Part shown: positions 1-11,089 of the stretch, one piece after another
How positions within the stretch are numbered: position 1 is the first letter of the stretch
Layout of the letters: each line of letters starts with the position of its first letter
DNA from: Xiphophorus maculatus
Lineage: Eukaryota > Chordata > Actinopteri > Cyprinodontiformes > Poeciliidae
DNA length: 64,000 nucleotides
Assembly (NCBI RefSeq): GCF_002775205.1
Contig: NC_036447.1
Location: 20,132,501-20,196,500, forward strand
Direction of reading: 5' to 3'
Notes under the pieces: model-generated
Told to the model about the DNA's origin: nothing
The model's database searches: none
Seen by the model: only the letters and a program-made list of their open reading frames with translations
Translations under genes and position numbers: made by a program

Positions 1-2447
1 ATAATAAAAACACACTGTTTATGTTAGTATTTTTTTCCTAGAAATCATGTGATTGAGTGACAGAGACTGACCTCTCACTCTCTTTGTTTTCAGATAAGTG
101 ATGTTATTTTTTCCACGTGTTGCATGCTTTGCAACAGACCAGACTAAATGACATTTAACCTCTTTCCTGGCATGTTTACCTATTGCAGAAAGCAGTTCTT
201 CTAGCTCGGCTCACTTGTGAAGTGTGTGAGCAGAAACCTTGTGTGAAAGTATTTCAAAAGCATGTAAGAAGGTTGACTCAGTTCATGACTCAAAGTACCG
301 TGCGTGGCAAACATAGCACAAAAAAAAAACAAAAACGTGTTACAGCGTCCAGCACACTGTCACAGATGTAACATCAACATGTTTTTGAAGTTTCATGCAA
401 AAGTAGAGTGCACATGATGAAACACGGTTTACGCTTACTTTCTCCACAAAGCATGATGACCACTGTTTTGATGTTTTGCAGAAGCAGAGACAAAAGCATT
501 AGCTGTAATGAGATCCAGAACAAAATAAAAGGGAGGGGGGGATATGTTGGGAATGAGTGCTTTCATTTCCAGCTGGCTCACAGCTATTCTGCTATTTTTT
601 TTAGCTAAGATTCAGAATGTGGAGGCTTGCTCATAAATGAGACTTAACAAATTTTTTTTTTAAATTTCCAACCAAGAAAGCTTGGACTATTTGAGTTCTC
701 ATTACTCTGCATTTCAATGATTCAAATCTCAGTGCAGAGTGATGGGTAACACACCTCCAAGGCAGATTATGGATAATCGGTCTTGTTCCCACTCACACAT
801 GCAACGACCTGAGAATGCTTTGGTAATTTTTCATTTTACACAGATGAGCTTTGCAAGATCTTGTATTGAAATTTCTTCTATCCTGTACAAGATTTATCGT
901 TATCAGCGTTGCTATGACAGCTATTGCCATTTTCTGAAGCTTTTCAGGTAAGCAGACAGCTAATAATAAAAAAAGAATGATACAGATGGAAGCAATCATT
1001 TAAATCTCGAAGATGATGCACGATTAGAAAAACAATCAAAGATTTTAATCCCAACAATTTCTCTCGTCATTCAATCTCAGAAACAAACCCCCGATATTTA
1101 AAAGCGACGCTACGTACATGTGACAGAAATTCAGAAAGAAGTGATTAATCGAGCTGCATATGGTTTGACTCTTAAGATGTTGAGGCAGGAAAAACACCCA
1201 GTGAAGAAATGTGACTCCAGGGTCAGGAAACACATCATAAACTCACCCACAGAGGGTCCAGGCCACTCAGTCTGCAAAAGGCATCCATCCACTCGCTGGT
1301 TCCTTCCACCACCGGCGCTCTGCTCGTTTTGGTCGATCAGGCCTTCTCTCCACTCAGCAAACTTTGTACACACTCTCACACTCTCTCTCTCTTTCTCTCT
1401 TTGCACCACCACCAGTATGTCAATATATATATATATATGTTTATATATATATAGGTGTGTGTGTGTTTAATTCTGATCTCTTATTGCTCTCTTTTTCTAG
1501 TGGAAGCACTGTGAGTGTCGAGCCTCTGTGTTTCTTAGTGTGTGCTTCAGCTTTCCTTTAATAAAACATCTTCTGTCTGAATGAAACACTTTTCTCCCTG
1601 CCACCCTGACTGTAACTGCTGCTGCCCAGAGATCCGGTGTCTTTCTGACTCCCAGTCAGCCTGGCTGCTGCTTATGAGTGAGTCTCCTTGCCGGGTGGGT
1701 GGAAATATTTCTCTCTCTCTCTCGCTTACTCACTCACTCAATCGCTTACTCACACCCCTCTCTCCTCTCCCACATTTACTGGATTTTGATCAAAACACCA
1801 CTTCCCTCAATGGGATGACAGTCCCACACCCAGACTCACTCCGCCCATTTTGACTCTCTGCCCCCTCACCTCCTTTCTTGGTCCTTCTCTCGCCCACTTT
1901 CCCCACATCCCAAACAGACCAGTTGTCTGGCCACAAAGTGTCTGGTTGAACACAGAAATACCCTTTAAACTGAGACGAGACGCACTCCAATAAACGCCGT
2001 GCTTATAGGATTTGTTCTTCATATAAATCCGAGATAATAGCAAGTAAAGAAATTTGACTTGTATTACATTTATGGCACATAGTTTAAGTATCTGAGGAAA
2101 ACTGTAAGACACGTTTTTCTCTGTCTCTTCAGAAAAAGATAAATAAAATTATGCCTTACAAAATGCACCTTAGACATTTCCGCAATTCATCAGAAACGTC
2201 AACATATTTTTAATGGGACGCTCTGCAATAGAGCAACTCTATGTAAAATATAATTATGAAGTGTGTTCAGTTCCCTTCTGCCCTGAAACACACATAGGAA
2301 GTTCGGTGGAATTGACTGTCTGCTGGAGTCAACTAATTAGTGAGAAGGGTCCAGCTGTGTGCAACTTAATCTGAGAATAAACTCAAATGTTTTGTGAGGG
2401 CCTTTCACCCAGCACTGCTCATTTCATCCATCCATCCATTGTCTAAA
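1..2447. other. Non-coding AT-rich sequence, no gene seen
   Basis: Only short chance reading frames without splice-site context occur here. There is a pyrimidine-rich stretch near 1370-1400 and a TA/TG microsatellite at about 1420-1468. Nothing resembling an exon, RNA gene or recognisable transposon was found. Confidence 0.6.
1420..1468. repeat. TA/TG dinucleotide microsatellite
   Basis: Two runs of alternating TA (about 1422-1438 and 1442-1453) are followed by a short TG run (about 1456-1466). A CT-rich tract lies just upstream (about 1376-1400). Simple-sequence DNA. Confidence 0.85.
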
Positions 2448-2665
2448 CCAGAGGTCCCCAGCCCTGGACCTCAGGGTCCGCTGTCCTGCATGTTTTAGGC
2501 GTTTCCCTCCTGCCTAACATCTGGCTTAAATGAATGGGTGATTAACAGGCATCTGCAGCAATGGCAGGCATGCAAAGGATGTAGTGGAGTCATTTCAATC
2601 ATCTGCACTGGAATGGGAATCGTCTAAGACAAGCAGGAGAGTGACTTCTGGGGACCACGGGGTAG
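2448..2665. mobile_element. hAT-like non-autonomous element (degraded)
   Basis: The left end reads CAGAGGTCCCCAGCCCTGGA and the right end, reversed, reads GGTCCCCAGAAGTC. This matches from memory the common fish hAT-type short element that begins CAGGGGTnCCCAACCCTGG and has 'tgtcctgcatgttttag' just inside. That inner motif is visible at about 2482-2498. No coding capacity. The ends are diverged and no clean 8-bp target duplication could be seen, so the boundaries are approximate. Confidence 0.6.
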
Positions 2666-2689
2666 GCAGAGGTCACAGAGGTCATAGAG

Positions 2690-2930
2690 ACACACAGGAC
2701 AAACAGAAATGCACATTCACACCAAGAGCAACTTAGAGTTACCAACTAACAGTCATTAAAAAGATGGAAACTTGAACTGTGAGGGCAAGCCAGAGTACCT
2801 GGAGAGAACCCAAACATGCACAACGAGAACATTCAAACTCCATGCAGAAAGACCCTAGGACGGGATTCAAACTTTGGACCTACTTGCTGCGAGGCAGCAG
2901 TGGTTCCAGTTGAGTCACGGCGCAGCTATG
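2690..2930 (-). mobile_element. tRNA-derived SINE-like repeat, minus orientation
   Basis: Read on the minus strand it has a tRNA-like head: a degenerate A-box region, then a B-box-like GTTTGAATCCC (2862-2872 on the plus strand). This is followed by the fish repeat body with 'catgcagaaagaccc' and 'ggagagaaccc' in plus orientation. The same sequence occurs in the opposite orientation at about 8575-8820, which shows within the window that it is a dispersed repeat. Confidence 0.7.
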
Positions 2931-4375
2931 ACACAACTTGTCTGAGCTAAATTAAAGAGCAAATAAAGTGCAAACCTATCAAGACTAAGATGTTGTCTCA
3001 TATTCTCTCAATCTGTCTTCCTCTCTTCTGTTTCTATCTCCCATTCAGCTTTATTCCCCACCTTTCTTCCATTCTTTTTTTTGCCTTTCTTTCCCATCTC
3101 TGTGTCTAGTGCCTTTGAAATAAACCCAAAGCAATTTCTAATAAATTGTTATAGATATATATGGGAATCAAATGCAGCAGAATTATAGCGAAAGCAGCAA
3201 CGCTTCATTTGTGAATGTAAGTCTATTGACATTCAGACAAACTGTCTTTTCAACAGTCCGGCTTAATATTCTGATCTTACACATCACGTTTTCATCAACT
3301 GTAAGCAGAAAATCATCATAGGTAACTGAAATAAAGGGTTGAAAACATCAGTCTTTGTGTAATTAATCTATATGTTTCACTTAGTGAACTGGGTTACTCA
3401 AATGTATTATTTTTTCTCTGATACTCTAATTTGTTGAATGGATCTGCAATAAGTCAACCTATGTACAAGTACAGTATCTTCTCATATTACATTAATGTTT
3501 CAGGATTTATACTGAGCGGAGTATGTAGAGTCTCCTCAGTGATGCAAAGCATCACATGCATTTCCAGGCATTGCATAACTTGCTGACGCTGAGAAATAGA
3601 TTGTATTTGGTTAATTAGTCAACCCATTAGACTAGAACCTGCACTGTAAGTGGAAAACATGAAGTCATTCCACAGCATTTCGTCAAGACATCTAGTTCAA
3701 TTGGATAATAAGTTTTAAAAGTCTATGTTCCTGTTGGAAAATCTGGGAAATATGAAATTTTGGCATCTCAAAGTGAAATTACTTCTTGGAAAATTAATAA
3801 CAAGAGAGCAATTTTATCTAAAAAAAATAAAATAAAAATACATGAAAATTTGCCCCCTTAATTATAGTCACTCTTTAGAAAAGACACAAACACGAAGGAC
3901 TGTCTTCAACGCTCTTTGTTGTCTGCAGAAATACATCATCACTTGGAGAGATGCTGGTCAGTCTTGTTAGGAGTCGGGGAAAACTTCAGCTGTGCAGGAA
4001 AATATGACAGTGTCTGGACTGGGACTGACACCACCACCGGCATCATCATCATCACCGCAGAGAAGAAACATGGAAAGCTTGGCAACGAGGCAGACCACCG
4101 CTGGGGCCTGGTGTCTCACCATGTGCAAATATGGGATTATTATTCTTAAAAAAAAAAAATAAAGGATTCATCACTTCATGTTTCTGCTCCAGGCTAGCTA
4201 GTGCCTTCAGTGCAGTAATTCAACTAACTCCTGCAATAAAATGGAAGAGGTTATGCAACAATAGCCAGGATTTAGATGTAACTTAGGGCTTTTGTCTTAA
4301 AGTGACATTTCAAGGTAAATAAAGAAGTGCGGTGTTTTATGAAAGTGGTAAAAGTCTAGGTTACAGTCCTTACCG
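2931..4375. other. Intergenic, nothing recognised
   Basis: AT-rich non-coding sequence. A GC-richer patch at 3930-4150 carries a short open frame of about 78 codons. It lacks splice-site context and resembles no family I know, so I do not call it. Confidence 0.5.
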
Positions 4376-4565
4376 TTTTGGATTCACCAGACCAGAACTC
4401 CCTTTTCTAAATATTTGCTGTGTCTACATGGTTTGTGCCAAACTGCAAACTGAACTTATCATGGCTTTCGTTCAACAATAGCTTTCTTTGTGCCACTCTT
4501 ACATAATGCCAGGCTTTGAAAGTGCACAGCTAAAAATGATTATCTTGACATAGCAGAGTTGTTGT
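4376..4565 (-). mobile_element. Tc1/mariner remnant (middle of transposase region)
   Basis: The sequence from 'accagaccagaactcc' through 'ttcaacaatagctttctttgtgccactctt' is recognisable as a decayed piece of an abundant fish Tc1-like element, with the transposase read on the minus strand. It covers the part preceding the fragment at 63.5 kb in element order. No open frame survives. Confidence 0.65.
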
Positions 4566-5320
4566 TAACTAACGCTCTTCCACAAACATCTGGGCCGTTC
4601 ACAGAACAGCTGCATTCATTCTACAATTAAATTACACACTATTTACCGATTCTGTGACTTCTGAGCAAGTTGGTTAAGCTAGATTTAACTTGAGTGTTTC
4701 AGAGTTAAGAAAGGTAAATCGAATTTCGGATTTGTATTAAGAAAACATTCTGAAAATCACGTATCATTCTCCTGCATATGCACTACTTTATGTTAGCATT
4801 TTACATAAAATCCCATTTGAACATACTGCAGCTTACAGTTGCAAAGTGACAAAGGTTATTATTACTTTCACAAGGCACAGCAAATGGTCAAAGTGTGTCC
4901 TAGTCTATCCAGCTATTGTTATGTCTCCCACCGTGTTGCAGTTACAGAGAAATGGTCTGAAACGCCACAGCCAGTGAGGTGTGAGCGGTGTGTGTCTGTT
5001 AATGTAGCGCGACATGAAATGTTTACAGCCCCCAAAAATGTATGCAGTTTGGTGACTAAGAAAAAAAAAAGATGGGTGTGGGTTGTTTATTTTTTTAATC
5101 TGTTTGTCTTCTCGTTAGGCTAGTTGATGTCATTTAATGGAGTCTTATAAATAGTACTCATCCGAATCATGGTTGCACACTGTGTCTTGAAGCTGCCCTG
5201 ATTTCGGTTCGTAAACGCTGCCTACGGAAGACTTGTTAGTGAAATGTACACATATATATTTTATGTACTTCCTGAGTGGAGACGGGACTAATTCCTCTCC
5301 TCTTGGGTTCAAAATATGTG
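4566..5320. other. Intergenic, nothing recognised
   Basis: Ordinary non-coding sequence; no motif, repeat or exon was identified. Confidence 0.5.
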
Positions 5321-5835
5321 TATAAAAAAAACCTCTTAATGACTTTGAGCCAGGACTCCTCAGCTGATCATTCCCAGACAGGGGCTTGAGGTTGGAGGTG
5401 GTGCAATTCGTGGAAGAGAAAGTAGCACAAAAACAACTTGCACGCAAACTTGTGCGCGGGCAGTGACAAGTTTGGACCCCTACCATCAGCTCGCGGGAGA
5501 AGCTGATGGTAGGGGGCCAAGCCCAGAACGCGTGCAGAAAATATCCGAACCTAAAGGAGATTCTTTAAAGCCAGACGGTCAGACTGTTTACACCAGCGCA
5601 GAAAGAGAAAGCAGAGAGCGTGGACCCAAAGGGAGACCGGAGCTGGAGCGAGGCCATGTGCGGTCATGGCGTGTAGTAGTAGAAATGAGGACCCGGCAGG
5701 CGGTGGATGGATGCAGAGGTTGTGCTGAGGGGGTAGCAGTGCCCCAGCCAGGCCATGGCTGCGTGGTGGTTAACCAGTCTGGGTCACCTACACTTCCTCT
5801 GGCCTCCCTCTCTCTGGGAGGAAAAACAGTCTAGT
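5321..5835 (+). promoter_or_regulatory. GC-rich segment with TATA-like box and stem-loop; possible promoter or first exon
   Basis: A TATA-like sequence (TATAAAAA, about 5321-5328) precedes about 500 bp that are clearly richer in G, C and CpG than the flanks. Within it are a perfect 15-bp stem-loop (5477-5515) and an uninterrupted frame of 123 codons (5463-5834) whose product resembles nothing I know. This could be the promoter and 5' exon of a transcript whose other exons I cannot see, or an unmethylated regulatory island. No downstream exon could be tied to it. Confidence 0.3.
5477..5515. repeat. Perfect 15-bp inverted repeat (stem-loop)
   Basis: The arm CCCCTACCATCAGCT (5477-5491) is exactly complementary to AGCTGATGGTAGGGG (5501-5515), with a 9-nt loop. 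It lies in the GC-rich segment and is not part of a recognised transposon. Confidence 0.9.
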
Positions 5836-6440
5836 CAAAATAATGGTGTCATTTTGGCTTCTTACGTTTGAGCAAGAAGGGGGCGGGGGAGTAGAGACAG
5901 ATTTAGAAGCAGCAAAGCAATGGGAGGGGTCAGAAACAGTTGAAGAAACAAGCAACCAAAATATCTGTTCAGTGTTTTTTTTTCATCCTTCTTCTTTTTC
6001 CTCTTTTTCTTCTTCGCACAACTCTTTAATAAAGTCTTAAATGAGTGGCACAGCTCCAGTGCAGCCTGTAAATTAAAATGTGTCAACCTATGCATGCAAA
6101 TAAAATGGCCTCTTCCGGTGCTCTTCCATGCAGAGTCCTAATCTGTCCTCACCGTTTCAGTCTGGTTGATCTTTGACTACGACCCGCTTCCTGTCTGTCA
6201 GCAAGACCGCCGTGCTGTGTAAGCGGATACGAACACGAGTGGGGAGGGAGGAAAAGTTTGACCTCATCTGTGGATCTTTGTGCATCAGATCCGTTTCTTC
6301 AGCCCTGCAGACCCCTGACGGTCTCACATGTTGCTGTGAGTGAGTCGAGCCTGCAGGTATGTCACACCCAGCTGGCACCGGCCCCCTCTCGGCCCGACTC
6401 ACAAGGCCTATACTCAAAGACCGATCCCTCTCATCGCGTT
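5836..6440. other. Intergenic, nothing recognised
   Basis: Includes a T/C-rich stretch at about 5978-6015. Short frames on both strands have no family resemblance or exon structure. Confidence 0.45.
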
Positions 6441-6444
6441 GCAG

Positions 6445-6735
6445 AAATGTAGAGCCTTACCAAAGTGTTTGTGCCTCTTTTCACATGTTGCTTTATGTGG
6501 AAGATCAACGTAAAGTAAGGTATAATGGTGTTGAAGCACCTGCAAAAAAGTGAACCTCTCAAAGTGGTTTGGAGGCCGCGAAAGGTTTTCTTCCTTGAAT
6601 TTTACAGCAGCTTCACTGTCCCTGCTTAAGAAAAGCATGCCCACAGCATGATGCTGCCACCACCACACAGCAGGGATGGTGTGTCAAGGCAGCTCAATCT
6701 ACTGCATGTTTTCTGTGTACCCTTTGCAATAAAAA
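6445..6735 (-). mobile_element. Tc1/mariner remnant
   Basis: The start has the end-proximal motif 'tttatgtggaagatcaacgtaaagta' shared with other Tc1 copies here. It then skips to the transposase-region motif 'aaaagcatgcccacagcatgatgctgccacc' (6630-6663). This is a deleted, decayed Tc1-like copy with coding direction on the minus strand. Confidence 0.7.
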
Positions 6736-6880
6736 CATAATGATTTTTATCTTTTTGTTTCATCTTCTTTTCTTGCTGCTGGATTTATTATGTTATCAGT
6801 GTTGGCTCTCCACAGAGGACACATATTTGACCTTGATTCTTTGCTGGACAGAGCCCCTGCAGGGCCTCGCATTGTAACTA

Positions 6881-6920
6881 GAAGTACTTTCACTGGTTCT
6901 CATCCCAGTGAAAGTACTTC
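6881..6920. repeat. Perfect 16-bp inverted repeat (stem-loop)
   Basis: GAAGTACTTTCACTGG (6881-6896) pairs exactly with CCAGTGAAAGTACTTC (6905-6920) across an 8-nt loop. No surrounding transposon ends or target duplications were recognised. Confidence 0.9.
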
Positions 6921-8570
6921 ACTGGCTTAACGATTCTCCATTTAACTTTCTGTCTTAACCAAAAACAATCACTAATTGAGCTGCGACCACAACTTAACTC
7001 TATGTACTCAGATTTTTAATTTCCCCCATTGTACCACGCCTGGACCAGGGATCTGTGTCTCTTTTTTTCTCTGTTTGAGGCAGATGGCTAATAAAATCTC
7101 TATAAAAGCCTTGCAAGCTTGTGGTTGTAATGAGACAAATTTTCTAAAGGTCATTGGTAATAAGAGTTTATCTGAGTCACTGTTTCTCAAACACAGGCCC
7201 AGAAAAGTAAGTGGGATCTGTCCAGTGAGCACATAACGACACTATGGAGGTTTGCAACCATACATTGGTGAAAAAGCTGGACAAGGACCAAGCATTTTCA
7301 AATACAAACCCAACTAAAGATGATCACTCTTAGGAGTTTTTTGAGCAGATTTCTTCTGCTTGGCGTTTCGTTATTGCTGCAGTGGTTTTGATTTCTCTCC
7401 CAGCAGCTGGAAGGTAACACATGGCAGCTCTGCCTTTGTCTCTGTTATTCTGCTCCGTTTTTCCCTCAAGCCAACAATAATCAGTCTGCTTTGCTGACCT
7501 TATGACCTGGTTTTAGCATAGTTAGCCTTTTTTTTTTCAGGCATAACTCTAAACAAAGCAACCTGGAGCTTTGAAACTTTCCTCTTGTAACTCCAAGAGA
7601 CCAAACGAAGTTACATCAAATGCTGAGCTACTGTTTCAGTGCGCCGTCTGTTTGGAATGATGTCCAAATAAGACTTTAACCATCTCCTTCTTCTGAAGGT
7701 AAACACAAAATTCATTCTGATTCCTATTTGTCTCTTGTGACACCGGGAGACAGCTGGTGGCAAAATGTATCCAGAATTAGTAAGATAATTGTTGGGTTGA
7801 GCTTTTGTTTTTCTAATCTTAACCTGACATCTCCAAACCTCAGACATAGTAAAGATGCTCTTTTTTTCCCTCTCAGACAGCAGATGGCTGCCATCATTTT
7901 CTCAGCTGTCCTGGAACCCGAAGGTGTCTGAATGAGACTGTGCTGTGATTACTCTTTAGAGGAAAAACCACACTGGACGACATCCAGCCAGGGTAATGGC
8001 AGAGATGCCGCAGGATCACTTTGGAGCATAATTTTCCAAACAAACAGTGTTAATTTACAGTGTGTGTGTTTTTTACATTGATGGATACTCTTATTTGCCA
8101 ATATGTGCAAGGGCAAAAACCATGAAGAAACGGGAAACACCAAGAGTAGACATTAAGTCTGACATATTTGTTAGTTGCTGCACTGAACAGTCTTTCCGGC
8201 AATTCACAGGTTGTTTATCTTTTTTTAAATCTGTTTTTCTGTGTTTACACACTCTTCATGCAAGTGAATTGCTCTTTTTTTTAACACATTCTCTGTGTTA
8301 TCATCAGGCAGACACATTTTGTGTTGTTTTCTACACTTTGTCTTGTTTTATTACAACTGGACACGGAATATGTTTTAAACTATCGACCAATCATGTCATT
8401 TCTTGGACGTCACTTCTGGAACGTTCCACGGGAAAAACTGTTAATTAAAGCAACCTCCATTGTTGGTTTTATTAGTTTATGTAACAGGGACAATGTTAAA
8501 AAAAGCAAGCAAAAAAAAAAAAAACATTGTCTCTACGTACCAAATGTAGTTTGAACTGGTTTTTCATTTG
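6921..8570. other. Intergenic, nothing recognised
   Basis: AT-rich sequence with short homopolymer runs (for example A-rich at about 8512-8524). Several frames of 60-130 codons are open by chance; none has splice signals or recognisable domains. Confidence 0.5.
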
Positions 8571-8574
8571 TGGA

Positions 8575-8822
8575 GCTGCACATTGGTGTAGTTGGTAGCA
8601 CTGTAGCCTGGTAGCAAGAAGATCCTGGGTTTGAACCCTGGGTTTTTCTCACATGGAGCTCTCCTTGTTCATGCTTGGGTTCTCTGGGTATTGCTGGGTG
8701 TTCTAGCTTCCAAAGGCGTCACTGTTAGGTTATGATAGACAATTTTGTCTGAAAACTGAGCATATATGTCCCTGTGTTGCCTTGCGTTGGACTGGCAACC
8801 TGTCCAGGGTTTATCCTGCCTT
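8575..8822 (+). mobile_element. tRNA-derived SINE-like repeat, plus orientation
   Basis: It opens with a tRNA-like head: an A-box-like 'tagttggtagc', then a B-box-like GGTTTGAACCC at about 8628-8640. The repeat body follows, ending near 'ggcaacctgtccagggttt'. It is the inverted-orientation relative of the copy at 2690-2930. This is a decayed SINE, not a functional tRNA gene: the arms do not fold into a cloverleaf. Confidence 0.7.
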
Positions 8823-8835
8823 AAGGTAGAATCAT

Positions 8836-8877
8836 TTAACACAATAACTGTGTAAAGAAACACAGTTAATGTGTTAA
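8836..8877. repeat. 18-bp inverted repeat with one mismatch
   Basis: The arms 8836-8853 and 8860-8877 are complementary at 17 of 18 positions around a 6-nt loop (AAAGAA). The element lies just downstream of the SINE-like repeat. Confidence 0.85.
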
Positions 8878-8879
8878 CT

Positions 8880-9700
8880 ACAGTATAATTACTGTGTGTT
8901 AGGTAAATTGTATATATTATCAAATATTTGTTGTTTTATGTGCCTTTATAATGTTCTTGTCTTATATGCCTTTATTTGTTTTGTTTCATCTTAGCATAAA
9001 GAATGTTTCTGTGTTGTTGAATTACTTTGATTCCTTTCTCAGAAGGCCTCTCTGAGGAAGAGCAGAGACAACCGTTTTCAACAGGGTTATCGCTCAGCAG
9101 AAACCTCTGCATCCTTGACCTGCTAGATAGCTATAAAACCATCGCTGTGAAGATGCACAACTTGCTCTGTTTTACCCTGTATCTGGAAACGAATAATCTA
9201 GTGCAAGATACCATGTGTTTTAGTTAGTGATTGTCATTAGCACTGCAACTAAGCGATGAAGTGTTTTGCCCCCACCCCTTAGAGTTGCAGTCTTCTCTGT
9301 GATAGGGACTCCGAAAGTAATAAAAAGAGAGGACCGGACAAATGTGTTTTCAGAGCGGTTGGAGATTTGTGACTGGGAACACATCTCTCTCCGTTCTCCT
9401 CGTGAGATAAAAAGAATCTAACGCTCTTGTCTTTTCTGTGTTTGTTTAATTTGACTTGTCAGACCTGACACTGTGTGGAACAGTTAGCACATGAAATTTG
9501 TCAAATTTAATGCAAAATATGCCATCCTTCTATAGAAACATTATTGTGTTGGGTTTTGACACAATTTGTGTTGATGCTGACACGTCTGTTTTAAGAGTGT
9601 ATCGCAGAAAAATACGTTTTTTGGGTTTTTTTGTTTGTTTTTTTTGCAGAAAAGGATATAACCAAATGTTGACTGGTTTGATTGTCATTTCTCATCTTTC
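8880..9700. other. Intergenic, nothing recognised
   Basis: Non-coding sequence without an identifiable exon or repeat family; it ends at the CATC microsatellite. Confidence 0.5.
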
Positions 9701-9701
9701 T

Positions 9702-9972
9702 CATCCATCCATCCATCCATCCATCCATCCTCCATCCATCCATCCATCCATCCATCCATCCATCCATCCATCCATCCATCCATCCATCCTCCATCCATCC
9801 ATCCATCCATCCATCCATCCATCCATCCATCCTCCATCCATCCATCCATCCATCCATCCATCCATCCATCCATCCATCCATCCATCCATCCATCCTCCAT
9901 CCATCCATCCATCCATCCTCCATCCATCCATCCATCCATCCATCCATCCATCCATCCATCCATCCATCCATC
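9702..9972. repeat. Interrupted CATC tetranucleotide microsatellite, about 271 bp
   Basis: Nearly pure (CATC)n broken by several CATCCTC interruptions. The length is not a multiple of the stop-containing frames, so all plus and minus frames read through it as Ile-His-Pro-Ser or Trp-Met-Asp-Gly repeats. These apparent proteins are artefacts of the repeat. Confidence 0.98.
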
Positions 9973-11085
9973 GCCTGTCCCAGCATGCACTCAGTTTTTG
10001 TTTTTTCATGCTGCTGTTCAACAGGATATTGCGGCTTCTCTCCTAATGTAAAGCAGACGTGTTATCACCCCAAAATAGCACCAAACAGAGCTTCATGGGA
10101 CAGCCCCTTGTCACTGCTTGCCCAGCATCCCGGACTCCTGACTCCCACTTTAATAGATCCCGGAGCCTGGCTCCCACTCACGCATGGTCCTTGTGACGTA
10201 CAGAGAGACTTGCTCAGCACAAATCACCGCAGAGAAGCAGCAACAAAAACAATTCCTCTGCTTTGCCCTTGATGATTGAGGACAGATCCCCTCTAAAAAT
10301 ATCACAGAGGGAAACTGAGGGGGAGGCTTGGATTGCGGTTGTGGCATTTATTAGGGAATCATCCACTCCCTAAGGGTTGTAAAAACACAGCCTTTTTCAG
10401 GGTGGAAAACAAATGGGATACAATGTGAGTACAATGTGGTAAAATCATGTTGTGACTGCCAGCAAAAAGTTTTTTACAGCTTGTTGTAATTATATATAGA
10501 TAGATATAGTCATTTAATGCTGTGTCATGGTTGATGCGCAATAAGTTTAACATAGCTAACAGACATTTCATCACAGGTTCCATCTTAAAATCTGTAACAT
10601 GTTATGTTTTTGCTTAAATCACAGCTCGAAATATGCAAAATAGCATGAAATGATATTTTCCTTTTTCTCCGGAAAGTTGGCTTCAATTATGAGAATGCAT
10701 GGGAAAATACGTAACAGTAAATCAAAGTATTTTCACACAGGGTGTATTACTCACCGTCTTATTTGTTGCAGTATGCACTCATACATTAGAAACCCGCACT
10801 TTTCACCCAGTAAATCAGAGTAAAAGCATGACAGACTTCCGGGAAAAGACATATAGAACAGCAGGGGCTGGGCTGGTGGAGTGAAATGAGCCGCATCTTG
10901 AGGGAAACAGGAAATTATGTTTAAATGACAGGTTTCACAAACGACGGCCTGCTGGCATTTTCCATTGTTTCCTTCATTAAAAATGTAACAACTGCTGAAA
11001 AATCTTTGTTAACTCGACTTCCATTGATTCCTATAAAACTTGCAGTGAACATCATGAGAATAATTTCCCCTAAGTTATTGTCACA
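9973..11085. other. Intergenic, nothing recognised
   Basis: Mixed-composition sequence; a slightly GC-richer patch at 10060-10350 has no interpretable exon. No repeat family was recognised. Confidence 0.45.
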
Positions 11086-11089
11086 CTAC

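Noticed and set aside
5463..5834. 123-codon open frame as a protein gene
   Set aside because: No recognisable domain, poor start context and a GC-rich setting where long frames occur by chance; kept only as a possible promoter/first-exon region.
8575..8660. Functional tRNA gene
   Set aside because: A- and B-box-like sequences are present but the arms do not pair into a cloverleaf, and an inverted relative occurs at 2.7-2.9 kb; it is a SINE head.
9591..10272. Long frames encoding Ile-His-Pro-Ser or Trp-Met-Asp-Gly repeats
   Set aside because: They exist on both strands and in several frames only because the CATC microsatellite lacks stop codons.
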